In this document: positions 24,302-32,692 of the stretch, piece after piece | How the letters are laid out: each line of letters opens with the position of its first letter | Position numbering within the stretch: the stretch's first letter is position 1 | DNA from: Bacillota bacterium | Lineage (GTDB): Bacteria > Bacillota > DTU030 > DUMP01 | Direction of reading: 5' to 3' | DNA length: 32,693 nucleotides | NCBI GenBank assembly: GCA_030154105.1 | Contig: JASKKP010000025.1 | Coordinates: 1-32,693 of the forward strand | Notes under the pieces: generated by a model | What the model saw: the letters and a program-made list of their open reading frames with translations, nothing else | Database searches by the model: none | Told to the model about the DNA's origin: nothing | Made by a program: the position numbers and the translations under genes

Positions 24302-25096
24302 TTAGTGGGCCTTGAGCCAGGCCAGGTGGTTGGTGGGGCCGTGGCCGTGCCCGAGGGGAACGGCAGCGCGGATGGCGCAGGCGGTGAACTCTTTGGCCTG
24401 GCGCACTGCCGCCTCGAGCTCGAGCCCCTGCGCCAGCCCCACCGCCAAAGCGGCCGAGAAGGTACAGCCGGTGCCATGGGTGTTCTTCGTAGGATAACGC
24501 TCGCCCGGGAATTCGTGGAAAACCGAGCCGTCATAAAGGATGTCGATCGGCGGGCCTTCCAAGTGACCGCCCTTGATCACCACCGCCCGCGCGCCCAGGT
24601 CGCGTATCCGTCTGGCTGCTTCTTTCATCTCGTCAACGCCGTGGATGCTCATCCTGGCCAGGACTTCGGCCTCGGGCAAGTTAGGCGTCACCACCGCGGC
24701 GAGGGGCAAAAGCTCCGCTTTGAGCGCGGCCTCGGCCGTGCTTTCCAAGAGGCGCGCACCGCCCTTGGCGACCATCACCGGGTCCACCACCAGCCGGCTT
24801 AGGCGGAAGGCGCGGATCCTCTCGGCCACCGCCTGAATGATCTCCGCCGAAAAGAGCATGCCCGTCTTGGCCGCGTCTGCCCCGATATCCGTAAGGACCG
24901 AGGTGATCTGGGCCGCCACCGCCTCAGGGCTCAAGGGGTAGATCCCCTGCACGCCCAAGGTGTTCTGCGCCGTGACCGCGGTGAGGGCGCTCATGCCGTA
25001 GGCACCGAGCACGGTAAAGGTCTTGAGGTCTGCCTGGATGCCGGCCCCACCGCCCGAGTCGGAGCCGGCAATGGTAAGGACACGGGGTAAAGCCAT
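24302..25096 (-). CDS. thiD: HMP / HMP-phosphate kinase ThiD
   Basis: A 264-residue ribokinase-fold kinase that makes HMP pyrophosphate for coupling to the thiazole. Seen: [20 protein letters not shown] at the N-terminus, [47 protein letters not shown] and [13 protein letters not shown]. These are the full family set. ATG 25096 follows AAGGAGGAAGAG. First gene after the TPP riboswitch; no thiE coupling enzyme is present here. Confidence 0.97.
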   Translation of the reverse strand: MALPRVLTIAGSDSGGGAGIQADLKTFTVLGAYGMSALTAVTAQNTLGVQGIYPLSPEAVAAQITSVLTDIGADAAKTGMLFSAEIIQAVAERIRAFRLSRLVVDPVMVAKGGARLLESTAEAALKAELLPLAAVVTPNLPEAEVLARMSIHGVDEMKEAARRIRDLGARAVVIKGGHLEGPPIDILYDGSVFHEFPGERYPTKNTHGTGCTFSAALAVGLAQGLELEAAVRQAKEFTACAIRAAVPLGHGHGPTNHLAWLKAH

Positions 25097-25130
25097 TTCT
25101 CTTCCTCCTTAGCTTAGGGCAAGGGCCGGG

Positions 25131-25166
25131 GAAAAAACTAAGCCGCCCCCGTAAGGAAATGCGGCT
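25131..25166 (-). terminator. Expression-platform terminator of the TPP riboswitch
   Basis: Minus-strand stem AGCCGC (25161-25166) with GCGGCT (25141-25146), then TAGTTTTTT. It lies between the aptamer and the thiD ribosome site, so TPP binding should cause early termination. Confidence 0.8.
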
Positions 25167-25179
25167 TTTTAATCGTGCT

Positions 25180-25270
25180 GCACCGCTTCCCTACGCTGGT
25201 ATTACCCAGATCAGGTTCCAGGGTCAAGGGACTACTCCCTTATCTCAGCCCGTACGGGCTCCCCTAGCAG
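25180..25270 (-). promoter_or_regulatory. TPP riboswitch (THI element)
   Basis: The minus strand shows the class in order: CTAGGGGAGCCC, GGGCTGAGATAAGGG, GACCCTTGAACCTGAT-like segment (here TTGACCCTGGAACCTGATC), TGGGTAATACCAGCG and TAGGGAAGCGG. All core bases (CUGAGA, ACCUGAUCUGG, GUAAUACCAGCG) are present. Confidence 0.96.
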
Positions 25271-25294
25271 TTGCCCTATTTTTTTGTCAGTTCC

Positions 25295-25323
25295 ATTATA
25301 GCCCCCGGCAGACAGAAAGTAAA
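25295..25323 (-). promoter_or_regulatory. Promoter of the thi operon
   Basis: Minus strand: -35 TTTACT (25318-25323), 17-base spacer, perfect -10 TATAAT (25295-25300). Transcription starts near 25288, shortly before the TPP aptamer. Confidence 0.7.
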
Positions 25324-25369
25324 TCTTTTTCTCGGCCAACATGAAGCCGTTCAAAGAGGTGCAGGCCTC

Positions 25370-25398
25370 TTGCAAAGGCAAGGCTGTGCTGCTAAACT
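25370..25398 (+). promoter_or_regulatory. Possible promoter of the TM1266/hydF unit
   Basis: -35 TTGCAA (25370-25375), 17-base spacer, -10 TAAACT (25393-25398). Each box matches four of six consensus bases. It would give a leader of about 280 bases. Confidence 0.4.
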
Positions 25399-25404
25399 CG
25401 AGGT

Positions 25405-25600
25405 AAGGCCAGCCACACGTTAGCAATCCTGACCCGGGTACGGCGCAGCCGCCCCGGGAAGGGAAAACTAGCGATCCCGTTCCCGCGACCAGGGGTTACG
25501 CCCTGCCGCCAAGGGAAGGAGGAAGGCTATGGGAACTAGAAAGGCCCCTCTGGTGATAATGCCGGCGTCACCGCCAGCCAGAGTGCGGTCTTTTTAGCGT
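25405..25600 (+). ncRNA. Structured, attenuated leader of unknown class
   Basis: Contains a row of hairpins: GGGAAGGGA with TCCCGTTCCC (about 25458-25487) and CAGGG-GTTACG-CCCTG. After these, mutually exclusive pairings appear: CTCTGG (25548-25553) with CCAGAG (25578-25583), or GGTGA (25552-25556) with TCACC (25568-25572), against the terminator stem ACCGC/GCGGT (25570-25589). I tried cobalamin, c-di-AMP, Moco, SAM, fluoride and c-di-GMP patterns from memory and none fits convincingly. No ORF with a start signal is seen in it. Confidence 0.5.
25570..25595 (+). terminator. Terminator within the hydF-unit leader
   Basis: Five-base stem ACCGC/GCGGT with a 10-base loop, followed by CTTTTT. It lies about 85 bases before the first start codon, so it fits attenuation rather than the end of a gene. 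Confidence 0.5.
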
Positions 25601-25682
25601 TTTTGCCGGCATATTTTGCCGCCCACGGCACTTTTCATCGCCTGGGCGGCCTGAGGGCAAACAAATTACGGAGGGAATGGAA

Positions 25683-25931
25683 ATGGAAAGACGTTTGGGT
25701 GTGGTGGGGATCGTCGTTACGGAGCGGGAGAACGTGGCCGCCCGCCTCAATGCCATCCTCTCGGAATACGGCGACATCATCGTCGGGCGCATGGGCGTCC
25801 CTTATCGCGACCGGCAGGTTTCGGTGATCGCCCTCATTGTGGACGGCACTACCGATCAGATCGGAGCCCTGACCGGTAAGCTGGGGAGCCTGCCCGGAGT
25901 TAGTGTAAAGAGCGCTCTTACTCCTAAGTAA
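25683..25931 (+). CDS. TM1266-family putative iron-only hydrogenase regulator
   Basis: An 82-residue ACT-like protein. The opening RLGVVGIVVTERENVAA, then NAILSEYGDIIVGRMGVPY and VIALIVDGTTDQIGALTGKLG fit the TM1266 family, which regularly sits with HydE/HydF/HydG genes; a regulatory role is proposed for it, not proven to my knowledge. I choose ATG 25683, seven bases after GGAGGGA; ATG 25677 is too close to the site. It is followed after 210 bases by hydF. Confidence 0.88.
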   Translation: MERRLGVVGIVVTERENVAARLNAILSEYGDIIVGRMGVPYRDRQVSVIALIVDGTTDQIGALTGKLGSLPGVSVKSALTPK

Positions 25932-26049
25932 GCTTCAAACCGAGGAAGAACCTTCTTGTGGGCCTCTAGCCAGGGCCGCCCAAACATATCGCGCCAACAA
26001 AGAGGGCCCGCCCAGAGGTTAGGAAACGAGGTGCACTTAAGGGGCCTCA

Positions 26050-26079
26050 TTGAAAGGGCCTCCACGAAGCCGGTAGATT
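26050..26079 (+). promoter_or_regulatory. Possible internal promoter before hydF
   Basis: TTGAAA (26050-26055), 18-base spacer, TAGATT (26074-26079), next to a TA-rich run (TAATATATATAT). The 210-base gap between the two genes would allow a separate promoter; support is weak. Confidence 0.3.
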
Positions 26080-26141
26080 AATATATATATCAGGAATCGA
26101 GCGGCCGAAGAACGTTAGTAAAGAAAGCGAGGGATTCACCT

Positions 26142-27419
26142 TTGGTTCTGGATGCACCTGCTTTTACCACCGCGCCGCGCGGGATACGCCTGCACATCGG
26201 CCTCTTCGGGCGGCGCAACGCCGGCAAGTCCAGCCTCATCAATGCCCTCACTGGACAGGAAGTGGCCATCGTCTCCGAAACCCCCGGCACTACCACCGAC
26301 CCGGTCTACAAGCCGATGGAGCTGCAGCCGCTGGGACCGGTGGTATTTATCGATACCCCCGGCCTGGACGATGTGGGCCGCTTAGGCGAGCTGCGCGTGG
26401 CGGCCGCCAAGAAGGTGCTGAGCAAGATCGACCTGGCCCTTCTGGTGCTCGAAGCCGGAAGCGAACCCTCTACTGAAGAGAAGGGCCTGATTGAGTACTT
26501 CGAAAAGGAAAAGATCCCCTACCTCATCGTCCTTAACAAGCAGGACCTTGTGCCCTCCACCCCCGCCGGAAGGCAGGACGGCACCCCGACGGCGCTAAAG
26601 GGCGAAACCTGGTTGGTTAGCGCCCTTACCGGAGCCGGCATCGAGGAGCTGAAGAACCGCATTAAGGAGATCGCCCCCCGGGAGGCGCGCAAAGAAACCA
26701 TCTTGGGCGACCTGATCGCGCCGGGCGATGCGGTTGTGCTCGTTACCCCCTGCGACATCGAAGCCCCGGCGGGGCGACTCATCCTACCCCAGGTGCAAAC
26801 GCTCAGGGACATCCTCGACCATGACGCCCTGGCGGTGGTGGTAAAAGAAGACGGCCTGGCCGCCGCCCTCGCCGGCCTCAAAGCCCCGCCCGCCCTGGTG
26901 GTGACAGACTCCCAGGCCTTTCCGCAAGTGGCCGCCACCGTGCCGCCGAGCGTACCCCTCACTTCCTTCTCCATCCTCTTCGCCCGTTACAAGGGCGACA
27001 TCGTCGGGCTGGTGGCCGGCGTGTCCGCTATACCCAACCTTAAACCGGGGGACCGCGTGCTTATCGCTGAAGCCTGCACCCACCACCCCATCGGCGACGA
27101 CATCGGGCGCGTCAAGATCCCGCGCGCCCTGGAGAAGCTCGTGGGCGGGAAGCTCGCCTTTACCTGGTACGCCGGCAGTGACTTCCCGGAGGACCTGGGT
27201 AGCTTCAAGCTCCTCATCCACTGCGGCGGGTGCATGATCAACCGGCGCGAGATGCTCAGCCGCCAGGCCCGGGCCCTGGCCGCCGGCGTGCCTACGGTAA
27301 ACTACGGCGTTTTCCTGGCTTACGCCCAGGGCATCCTAGCCCGCACTTTGGCTCCCCTCGGGCTGGACCACCTGGTCCCGTCCCTGCCGGCGGCAAGAGA
27401 AGCAGCCGCCGGTACCTAA
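26142..27419 (+). CDS. hydF: [FeFe]-hydrogenase maturation GTPase HydF
   Basis: A 425-residue scaffold on which the 2Fe subcluster of the hydrogenase H-cluster is assembled and from which it is delivered. GTPase domain: G1 GRRNAGKSS (23-31), G2 region TPGTTTDPV, G3 DTPGLDD (71-77) and G4 NKQD. The C-terminal cluster domain has Cys312 (EACTHHP) and His360-Cys361-x-x-Cys364 (IHCGGC), the conserved iron-sulfur ligands. It starts at TTG 26142 with GAGGG upstream. HydE, HydG and the hydrogenase itself are not in the window. Confidence 0.97.
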   Translation: MVLDAPAFTTAPRGIRLHIGLFGRRNAGKSSLINALTGQEVAIVSETPGTTTDPVYKPMELQPLGPVVFIDTPGLDDVGRLGELRVAAAKKVLSKIDLALLVLEAGSEPSTEEKGLIEYFEKEKIPYLIVLNKQDLVPSTPAGRQDGTPTALKGETWLVSALTGAGIEELKNRIKEIAPREARKETILGDLIAPGDAVVLVTPCDIEAPAGRLILPQVQTLRDILDHDALAVVVKEDGLAAALAGLKAPPALVVTDSQAFPQVAATVPPSVPLTSFSILFARYKGDIVGLVAGVSAIPNLKPGDRVLIAEACTHHPIGDDIGRVKIPRALEKLVGGKLAFTWYAGSDFPEDLGSFKLLIHCGGCMINRREMLSRQARALAAGVPTVNYGVFLAYAQGILARTLAPLGLDHLVPSLPAAREAAAGT

Positions 27420-27448
27420 AGTCCCCACATCCCTCGCGCCTCGCCCCC

Positions 27449-28231
27449 TCACTCGCCCGTCCACCCTAAATCGCGCGCGATGGCCGCCGCCGTCTCCAGG
27501 AGGCGGGGAAGAAGCTCGGCCTGCCGTTCCGGGCCGAGGCGGGAGGCCGGCGCCGAGATGCTGAGCGCCGCCACCACTTGGCCGCGATAGTCCCGCACCG
27601 GCGCCGCCAGGCAGGCCACATCCTGTTCCCTTTCTTCGTGGTCCAGGGCATAGCCCTGGGCCTTTACCTTTTTGAGCTCTTCGTCCAGGGCGGCCGGATC
27701 GCAGATGGTGTTCGGGGTGAAGCGCGGGAGACCAGTGCGCGCCAAGAGTGCAGTGCGCTCTGCTTCCGGCAGGTAGGCCAGGAGAACCTTGCCCACGCCC
27801 GTGCAGTGGAGCGGCGCCCGCTCGCCGATGCGGGTAAACATGCGCACCGTACGGTCGCAAGGTACCTGGGCCACATACACGGCGCTGTCTTCCTCCAGGA
27901 TCACCAGGTTCACGTTCTCTTGGGCCGCCCGCATAAGTTCCTCCATCCGCGGCAGGGCCACCCGGGCCAGATCGACCTGCTGCACCGCCGCCTGCCCCAC
28001 CTCTACTGCCTTGATACCCAGCCGATAGCGGCGACTTGCCGGGTCCTGTTCCACGAAGCGGCGGGCCTTTAAGGTGGAAAGCAGGTGGTGGCAGGTGCTC
28101 TGGTTAAGCCCCAGCGCGCGGCTGATCTCCGCCAAGGGCAGTCCTGCAGCCGGGCCCTGGGCAAGAACGAGCAGGATGGCCAGGGCCCGGTCCACCGACT
28201 GCATGACCAAGCCGGGCGCCTTTTGCCTCAT
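27449..28231 (-). CDS. IclR-family transcriptional regulator
   Basis: A 260-residue regulator. The winged helix (about 5-70) has SVDRALAILLVLAQG and LAEISRALGLNQSTCHHLLSTLKARRFV. The effector domain (about 85-255) has APLHCTGVGKVLLAYLP, GYALDHEEREQDVACLAAPVRD and VVAALSISAP, all family hallmarks. ATG 28231 shares the ATGA overlap with the stop of the DUF1537 kinase gene, so the two are co-translated; an in-frame extension to 28366 would lie inside the kinase gene. It probably controls the acid-sugar genes upstream. Ligand unknown. Confidence 0.93.
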   Translation of the reverse strand: MRQKAPGLVMQSVDRALAILLVLAQGPAAGLPLAEISRALGLNQSTCHHLLSTLKARRFVEQDPASRRYRLGIKAVEVGQAAVQQVDLARVALPRMEELMRAAQENVNLVILEEDSAVYVAQVPCDRTVRMFTRIGERAPLHCTGVGKVLLAYLPEAERTALLARTGLPRFTPNTICDPAALDEELKKVKAQGYALDHEEREQDVACLAAPVRDYRGQVVAALSISAPASRLGPERQAELLPRLLETAAAIARDLGWTGE

Positions 28232-29685
28232 GCCTCTGCCCCCTCCCGCGGCCCGGCTGCCGAAAGAGCTTCGACCACCTCGAGGAGGGTGCGGTCCGTA
28301 CCGACGTTTCCGGGAAAAACGGCATAGGGCAGGCCGGGAAAACGCGACTCCTCCCCCAGGCGCCACAGCGGGATGCCCGGCCGGACTTGCCCCAAGACGA
28401 GGGCGCTTTTCACTCCCAGGCCCTCCGTGGCAATGTCGCTGGAGGTGATCCCGCCCTTGGCCACAATGAAACGCGGGGTTATTCGGATGCGCCCCACCAG
28501 AGAAGCCAGAGCACGGGAGATGCGGCGGTTCAGGGCCAGCCCTTCTTCAGCGGTCGCGCCGCGCACCACTTCCCGGCTCGTCGCCACCACCGCCACGCGC
28601 CCACGCTCTAGTTCCCCTTCGAGAAGCTTAGCCACCCGGGCAAGTTCTGCCTCGCGCTCTTCGGCAAGGAGAAGCCGGGCGACATTCAGCTCATGGATGT
28701 GGTAACCCGCCTCGCGCAGCACCTTAAGCTGCCGGTTCGTCCGCTCCACGTATGATCCCACGGCCACCAGGCCCCCGCTTCCTTCCCAACCGGGGAGAAA
28801 GACGTCGGCCGCCTGAAGCAAAGGCCGGTCGGCAATTCCGCCGCGCACCTTGGCAAAGGCCGCCGCCGTACGGTAGAGAAAGTGCTTACCCACCTCCTCC
28901 ACCGCCAGGAGCCCGCGCACGATGATGTCCAGGTCCGCATAGCTTACGGCGTTTACCACCACCGGCTGCCCGCGGCGCACGCCGTCCAGGTACTCGGCCA
29001 CTTTATCCGGGCCGCCTTTTCGTACCGCCGCAAGCGGCAGGGAAAACACCTCTTCCCGGCGCCACAAGCCGCCGCTTTTTTCTTCTACCCAGGCTTTAAG
29101 GTCCGAGCTGGTGTAGCCGAAGGCCGGGTCGCGGGCAAACTCCGTCTCGCCGGCCGGGAGCAGGCGCTCGCCCTCGCCCACGTAGTGCACGTCGCCTACG
29201 GTGTACCGGTCGCCCTCGGGAAAGGCAGGCACCAGCAGGTGACCGGCGAGGCGACGGTCGTAGGCGTCCTCCCAAAGCTTGGCCAAAGTGATAACCTCCA
29301 GCGGGTAGTGACCGCGCAAGGTAGAGTCGCTGCGGCTCAAAAACACCACGGGCCGCCCCTCGTGGCGCGCCGCCTTAAGTACGGCGGTCCCGGCCGCCTC
29401 GTTTACGGCGCGGGCGGCGGCCGGATCCAGGCTGCGCGAGTTGGTGAGGATAAAGGCCAAAGGCTCCTCCTCCCGCACCAGCTTCTTTGCCGTGGATTCA
29501 TCCCACACGGTGTATACGCGCACGCCGTGCACCGTCTGTACTCCGGTGGGATCGTCGTCTAAAGCCACCACCTTAACCCCGGAGCGTAGAACCAGTGAGC
29601 GGATTTCGTCCCGCAGCCCGCCAGCCTCGCCCTCGGGAGGCAAGGCCGCGAAGAACTCCGCGCGGTTTATTTCTTGCACACGCAT
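28228..29685 (-). CDS. DUF1537 four-carbon acid-sugar kinase family protein
   Basis: A 485-residue ATP-dependent kinase. The N-terminal domain has the substrate motif ALDDDPTGVQTVHGV (about 40-55), TNSRSL and SRSDSTLRGHYPLE; the C-terminal nucleotide domain has VAKGGITSSDIATEGLGV and the glycine-rich FPGNVGTDRTLLE. Known members phosphorylate threonate, erythronate or 3-oxo-tetronate; which substrate applies here is open. ATG 29685 lies directly against AGAGGGG, so GTG 29679 is a possible true start. No aldolase or PdxA2 partner gene is beside it, which differs from the best-known clusters. Confidence 0.92.
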   Translation of the reverse strand: MRVQEINRAEFFAALPPEGEAGGLRDEIRSLVLRSGVKVVALDDDPTGVQTVHGVRVYTVWDESTAKKLVREEEPLAFILTNSRSLDPAAARAVNEAAGTAVLKAARHEGRPVVFLSRSDSTLRGHYPLEVITLAKLWEDAYDRRLAGHLLVPAFPEGDRYTVGDVHYVGEGERLLPAGETEFARDPAFGYTSSDLKAWVEEKSGGLWRREEVFSLPLAAVRKGGPDKVAEYLDGVRRGQPVVVNAVSYADLDIIVRGLLAVEEVGKHFLYRTAAAFAKVRGGIADRPLLQAADVFLPGWEGSGGLVAVGSYVERTNRQLKVLREAGYHIHELNVARLLLAEEREAELARVAKLLEGELERGRVAVVATSREVVRGATAEEGLALNRRISRALASLVGRIRITPRFIVAKGGITSSDIATEGLGVKSALVLGQVRPGIPLWRLGEESRFPGLPYAVFPGNVGTDRTLLEVVEALSAAGPREGAEA

Positions 29686-29820
29686 CCCCTCTTTTCAGTA
29701 TCTGAACTTTGGTTTCATATTCTTCCCTGCCGGCCGCTTTTCCTGCCCGGTTTCGTTGCCCGGCCATGCACTCCCGGAAATTTGGCGCCGACGTGCGCCC
29801 GGCCCGCCAGCTTCCAAAGC

Positions 29821-29849
29821 AAAAAGAAAAGCCCGGGGAATGCCGGGCT
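29821..29849 (-). terminator. Terminator after the DUF362 gene
   Basis: Minus-strand stem AGCCCGG/CCGGGCT with loop CATTCC, followed by TTTCTTTTT. It separates the DUF362 unit from the DUF1537-iclR unit, although no clear promoter was seen in the 135 bases beyond it. Confidence 0.85.
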
Positions 29850-29867
29850 GAAGGCGCAGGAAGAAGT

Positions 29868-31172
29868 TTATTTTTCGCCGTGCGCTAAGGCCTGGAGGTC
29901 GGTGTTGATCTGGGAAAAGATATATACCGGCGCGCAGCCGGGGTAAGTATAGCAGCGCTTGGCCAGGTTCATAGCCTCTTCCACCTTCCCTCTGGAGGGG
30001 AAGTACTGCCAGCAATCGCCGCAGACGAACAGGTTTTTCCCCTGCGCATAGGCGGGATCGAAGTCCGGCACACCGCCGGCAATGAAGACGCACTCGCCCT
30101 CCTTGGCCACAAAGGCCGGCACATCGATGCCGCTGTTCTTGAAGCTGTCCAGCGCCCCGCGGATATTAACATAGCAACCCGGGCAGGTCTGCTGCACAAT
30201 CACCGTAAGGCCGGGATACATGCCAACCGGATTGTCGTTCGGCCGCTTAAAGATGCGCCGCACGGCATCCTTGCACTCCCCTACCACCTCGATAGCGTCC
30301 AGGTCGGCCACGCCCAGGCCCTCGCTGGCCGCGATCCGGACGGAAGGGATCTCCACCGGGTCAAAGCCCATGATGTAGCTCGTAACCGCATCGACGGCCA
30401 CGGTATCCTGTCCGGCGATGATCAAGTTCATCTCCACCGGCGTGCCGGCGTGAGGTCCCTGCCCCTCCATGCCGATGATGCCGTCGATGATGGTAAGGTC
30501 CGCCCGGCGCACCCGATAGAGGTCGGCAAACTTCTGGCCGAGGTCGATGCGGTGTGCCCCCTGCTGCTGGTCGCTGGGGTGGCGGTTGGGAATAATGCCG
30601 TTCCAGTTCTTGAGGCCCAGGGTGACCGTCCCGGCCAGGTGCACCTTCATCTTGGGCAGGTTGATGATTACGTCAGCCTCGAGGAACGGACGGAAGACCT
30701 CGGCCCGTTTAAAGACCTTAGCCTCGGGAATTTCCACCAGTACGGTGGCCGTCTCATCGAAATAAATCACCTTGTCGGCACCGCCGCGCCGGGCCGCTTC
30801 TTCCATTCCGGAAACCTGGAACGCCGGCCTGGCCCGGCCCACGTGTTTGCCCAACGAGGGGTTGTCGCCTACCCAAACCTCACCGGCTTTCGATTCTTCC
30901 TTGATGTAAGAGGTAACCGCCTCCACCGTGCGCGGGTCCACCACGGCAAAGCTCTCCGGCGGCGCCTGAAAGGCCAGGTTAGGCTTAATCAGTACCCGGT
31001 CGCCCGGCTTGATGATGGCGTCAAGGCTGCCGACGGAAAGTTCCACCGCCTTCTTCACCGCCGCACGGATGGCAGCCACGTCCTCTTCGTAGCGGACGAA
31101 TTTCCCGCCCATAAATTCGGCATTACCCTTGATGCCTTCTGCTTTGACCACCGCCACCTTCGGTTTGACCAT
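29868..31172 (-). CDS. DUF362 domain protein with C-terminal cysteine motifs
   Basis: A 434-residue protein. The DUF362 core runs from about 1 to 310: KPGDRVLIKPNLAF, VEAVTSYIKEES, VIINLPKMKVHLAGTVTLGLKNWNG and AGQDTVAVDAVTSYIMG. The C-terminal 110 residues carry CPGC, CGDC and a later YPGC, a possible iron-sulfur or zinc site; the usual ferredoxin CxxCxxC domain of many DUF362 proteins is absent. ATG 31172 lies eight bases after GAGGAGG; ATG 31196 upstream has no ribosome site. Family function is not settled. It stands between hydroxyacid dehydrogenases and an acid-sugar kinase. Confidence 0.85.
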   Translation of the reverse strand: MVKPKVAVVKAEGIKGNAEFMGGKFVRYEEDVAAIRAAVKKAVELSVGSLDAIIKPGDRVLIKPNLAFQAPPESFAVVDPRTVEAVTSYIKEESKAGEVWVGDNPSLGKHVGRARPAFQVSGMEEAARRGGADKVIYFDETATVLVEIPEAKVFKRAEVFRPFLEADVIINLPKMKVHLAGTVTLGLKNWNGIIPNRHPSDQQQGAHRIDLGQKFADLYRVRRADLTIIDGIIGMEGQGPHAGTPVEMNLIIAGQDTVAVDAVTSYIMGFDPVEIPSVRIAASEGLGVADLDAIEVVGECKDAVRRIFKRPNDNPVGMYPGLTVIVQQTCPGCYVNIRGALDSFKNSGIDVPAFVAKEGECVFIAGGVPDFDPAYAQGKNLFVCGDCWQYFPSRGKVEEAMNLAKRCYTYPGCAPVYIFSQINTDLQALAHGEK

Positions 31173-31365
31173 ATTCTCGCCCTCCTCGTCCAGCATGGTT
31201 TCACCCGCGATGCGGCCGGCTGATCGCTTCCCCCCTTTACTCCTGCCGCGTCGTTCTGCCGTATAATTCTACTTTTCTTCATTTTCTCCTTCTACTGTGA
31301 TTGTTTTATTTTTCGTATTTTACCTTTCCTTTGTCCGGCAGCCAAGCAAAGGCCACGCAGGGGGG

Positions 31366-31399
31366 CAAGAAAAAACCCGGAGGCCAGAGGGCCCCGGGT
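31366..31399 (-). terminator. Terminator after the hydroxyacid dehydrogenase gene
   Basis: Minus-strand stem ACCCGG/CCGGGT, then TTTTTCTTG. It lies 25 bases past the dehydrogenase stop. Confidence 0.8.
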
Positions 31400-31424
31400 C
31401 GGAGTATTTAGGCAGGCCAGCTTC

Positions 31425-32408
31425 TTACCGCCGGCGTTTCTCCCAGGCTTCCGGGTTGACCAAGTTGGGCGGCAGCTCGCCGCGCAGGACGGCGGCCGCG
31501 TTCTCTGCCGCCATAGTGGCCATGCGGGTGCGGGTGGCAATGCTGGCGCTCCCAATGTGGGGCAGCAGGATGGCGTTGTCCAGGGTGAGAAGCGGGTTGT
31601 CCGGGCGGGGCGGCTCCGGGTCCATAACGTCCAGACCCGCAGCCGCAATGCGCCCCGTTTTTAGGGCGGCGTAAAGGGCAGCTTCGTCTACAATTGGACC
31701 GCGCGCCGTGTTGACGAGAACGGCCGTCGGCTTCATCTTGGCAAAGGCCTCGGCGTTAAAAAGGTGGCGCGTTTCGGCCGTAAGCGGCACGTGGATGCTG
31801 ATAAAATCCGAACGCCTGAGCAGCTCGTCAAAAGATACATATTCCACACCGAGTTCCTTCTCCAAAGCCTCCTGGCGGTGGCGGCTGTAATAAAGGATTT
31901 TCATGTTAAAGCCGCGGGCACGCCGGGCTACTGCCGCCCCGATGCGCCCCAGGCCGACCAGGCCGAGCGTGGCGCCGTAGACGTCCTGGCCCAGAAGGAG
32001 CATCGGGCCCCAGGTCTTCCATTTGCCGGCCCGCAAGAATTTGTCCGCCTCCACCAGGCGCCGCGCGGTAGCCAGAATAAGGGCAAAGGCCAAATCGGCT
32101 GTGGTCTCGGTGAGCACGCCGGGGGTATTGGTGACGAGCACACCGCGGGCCGTGCAGGCCGGTACATCGATGTTATCGTAGCCGACGGCGTAGTTGGCCA
32201 CCACCTTAAGGTGGGGGGCTCGGTCCAACAGCTCGCCGTCCACCCGGTCGGTAAGAAGCGGCACCAACGCGTCGCAGTCGGCTACCTCTTTGAGCAGTAC
32301 CTCCCGCGGCGGAGGCAGCTCCTCCTCCCAAACCTTGACCTCGGCCACCTCGCGCAGGATCGCCAGCCCCGGCTCCGGGATACGGCGGGTAACGAAGGCT
32401 TTCGGCAT
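31425..32408 (-). CDS. D-2-hydroxyacid dehydrogenase (glyoxylate/hydroxypyruvate reductase type)
   Basis: A 327-residue NAD(P)H-dependent enzyme that reduces 2-keto acids such as glyoxylate or hydroxypyruvate. Seen: substrate-loop [20 protein letters not shown] in pieces, NAD fold [16 protein letters not shown] (about 150-165), catalytic Arg in [11 protein letters not shown] (about 235), Glu in DVMDPEPP (about 264) and His in LLPHIGSAS (about 282). All three catalytic residues are present. ATG 32408 has GGAGG at good spacing; an in-frame start at 32510 lies in the preceding terminator. Sequence style matches the GyaR-like branch, but the exact substrate is uncertain. Confidence 0.94.
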   Translation of the reverse strand: MPKAFVTRRIPEPGLAILREVAEVKVWEEELPPPREVLLKEVADCDALVPLLTDRVDGELLDRAPHLKVVANYAVGYDNIDVPACTARGVLVTNTPGVLTETTADLAFALILATARRLVEADKFLRAGKWKTWGPMLLLGQDVYGATLGLVGLGRIGAAVARRARGFNMKILYYSRHRQEALEKELGVEYVSFDELLRRSDFISIHVPLTAETRHLFNAEAFAKMKPTAVLVNTARGPIVDEAALYAALKTGRIAAAGLDVMDPEPPRPDNPLLTLDNAILLPHIGSASIATRTRMATMAAENAAAVLRGELPPNLVNPEAWEKRRR

Positions 32409-32510
32409 CCTTGAACCTCCTGTTCTAGTTCGTCTTAAGGGGCATTCTTCTACTAGCGCTCTCTTTCGACATCCGGGCGGCAAAACCTGCCGCATTTTGA
32501 AACGCGGCAT

Positions 32511-32534
32511 AAAAAAAAGCCCCGCCGCAGGGGC
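32511..32534 (-). terminator. Terminator after the truncated dehydrogenase
   Basis: Minus-strand stem GCCCC/GGGGC with a 6-base loop, followed by eight T. It ends the partial gene at the window edge. Confidence 0.9.
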
Positions 32535-32551
32535 AGGGCGAGTGAAGACTC

Positions 32552-32692
32552 TTAGGCCGCACTCGGGGCGATAATCTTTTTTATCTCCTCTACCAGCCTC
32601 AGGCCTATACGCCGCTGGGCCTCGTAGGTGTTGCCGCCGATGTGCGGGGTAACCACCACATTGGGAAGGTCAAAGAGCTTGTTTTTACCGGG
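32552..32692 (-). CDS. C-terminal end of a D-2-hydroxyacid dehydrogenase (partial)
   Basis: The window cuts this gene; only the last 46 codons and the stop are present. They read [15 protein letters not shown], then [20 protein letters not shown] and end IAPSAA. The TPHIGG motif holds the catalytic histidine of D-2-hydroxyacid dehydrogenases, and the tail length fits the short form without an ACT domain, so phosphoglycerate dehydrogenase-like or another family member. It lies just upstream of, and reads the same way as, the complete dehydrogenase, which makes a tandem paralogue pair. Confidence 0.85.
   Translation of the reverse strand, partial: PGKNKLFDLPNVVVTPHIGGNTYEAQRRIGLRLVEEIKKIIAPSAA

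Noticed and set aside
25437-25560. Cobalamin riboswitch in the hydF-unit leader
   Set aside because: Pieces such as CCCGCGACC and GGGAAGG recall it, but the B12 box and the core order are missing. A c-di-AMP riboswitch was also considered and dropped, because only short stretches matched.
31055-31282. Minus-strand ORF with a good AAGGAG site before its ATG (31282)
   Set aside because: It overlaps the DUF362 start in another frame, and its sequence there is an Arg/Trp-rich out-of-frame read. The ribosome-like site may be chance in the leader.
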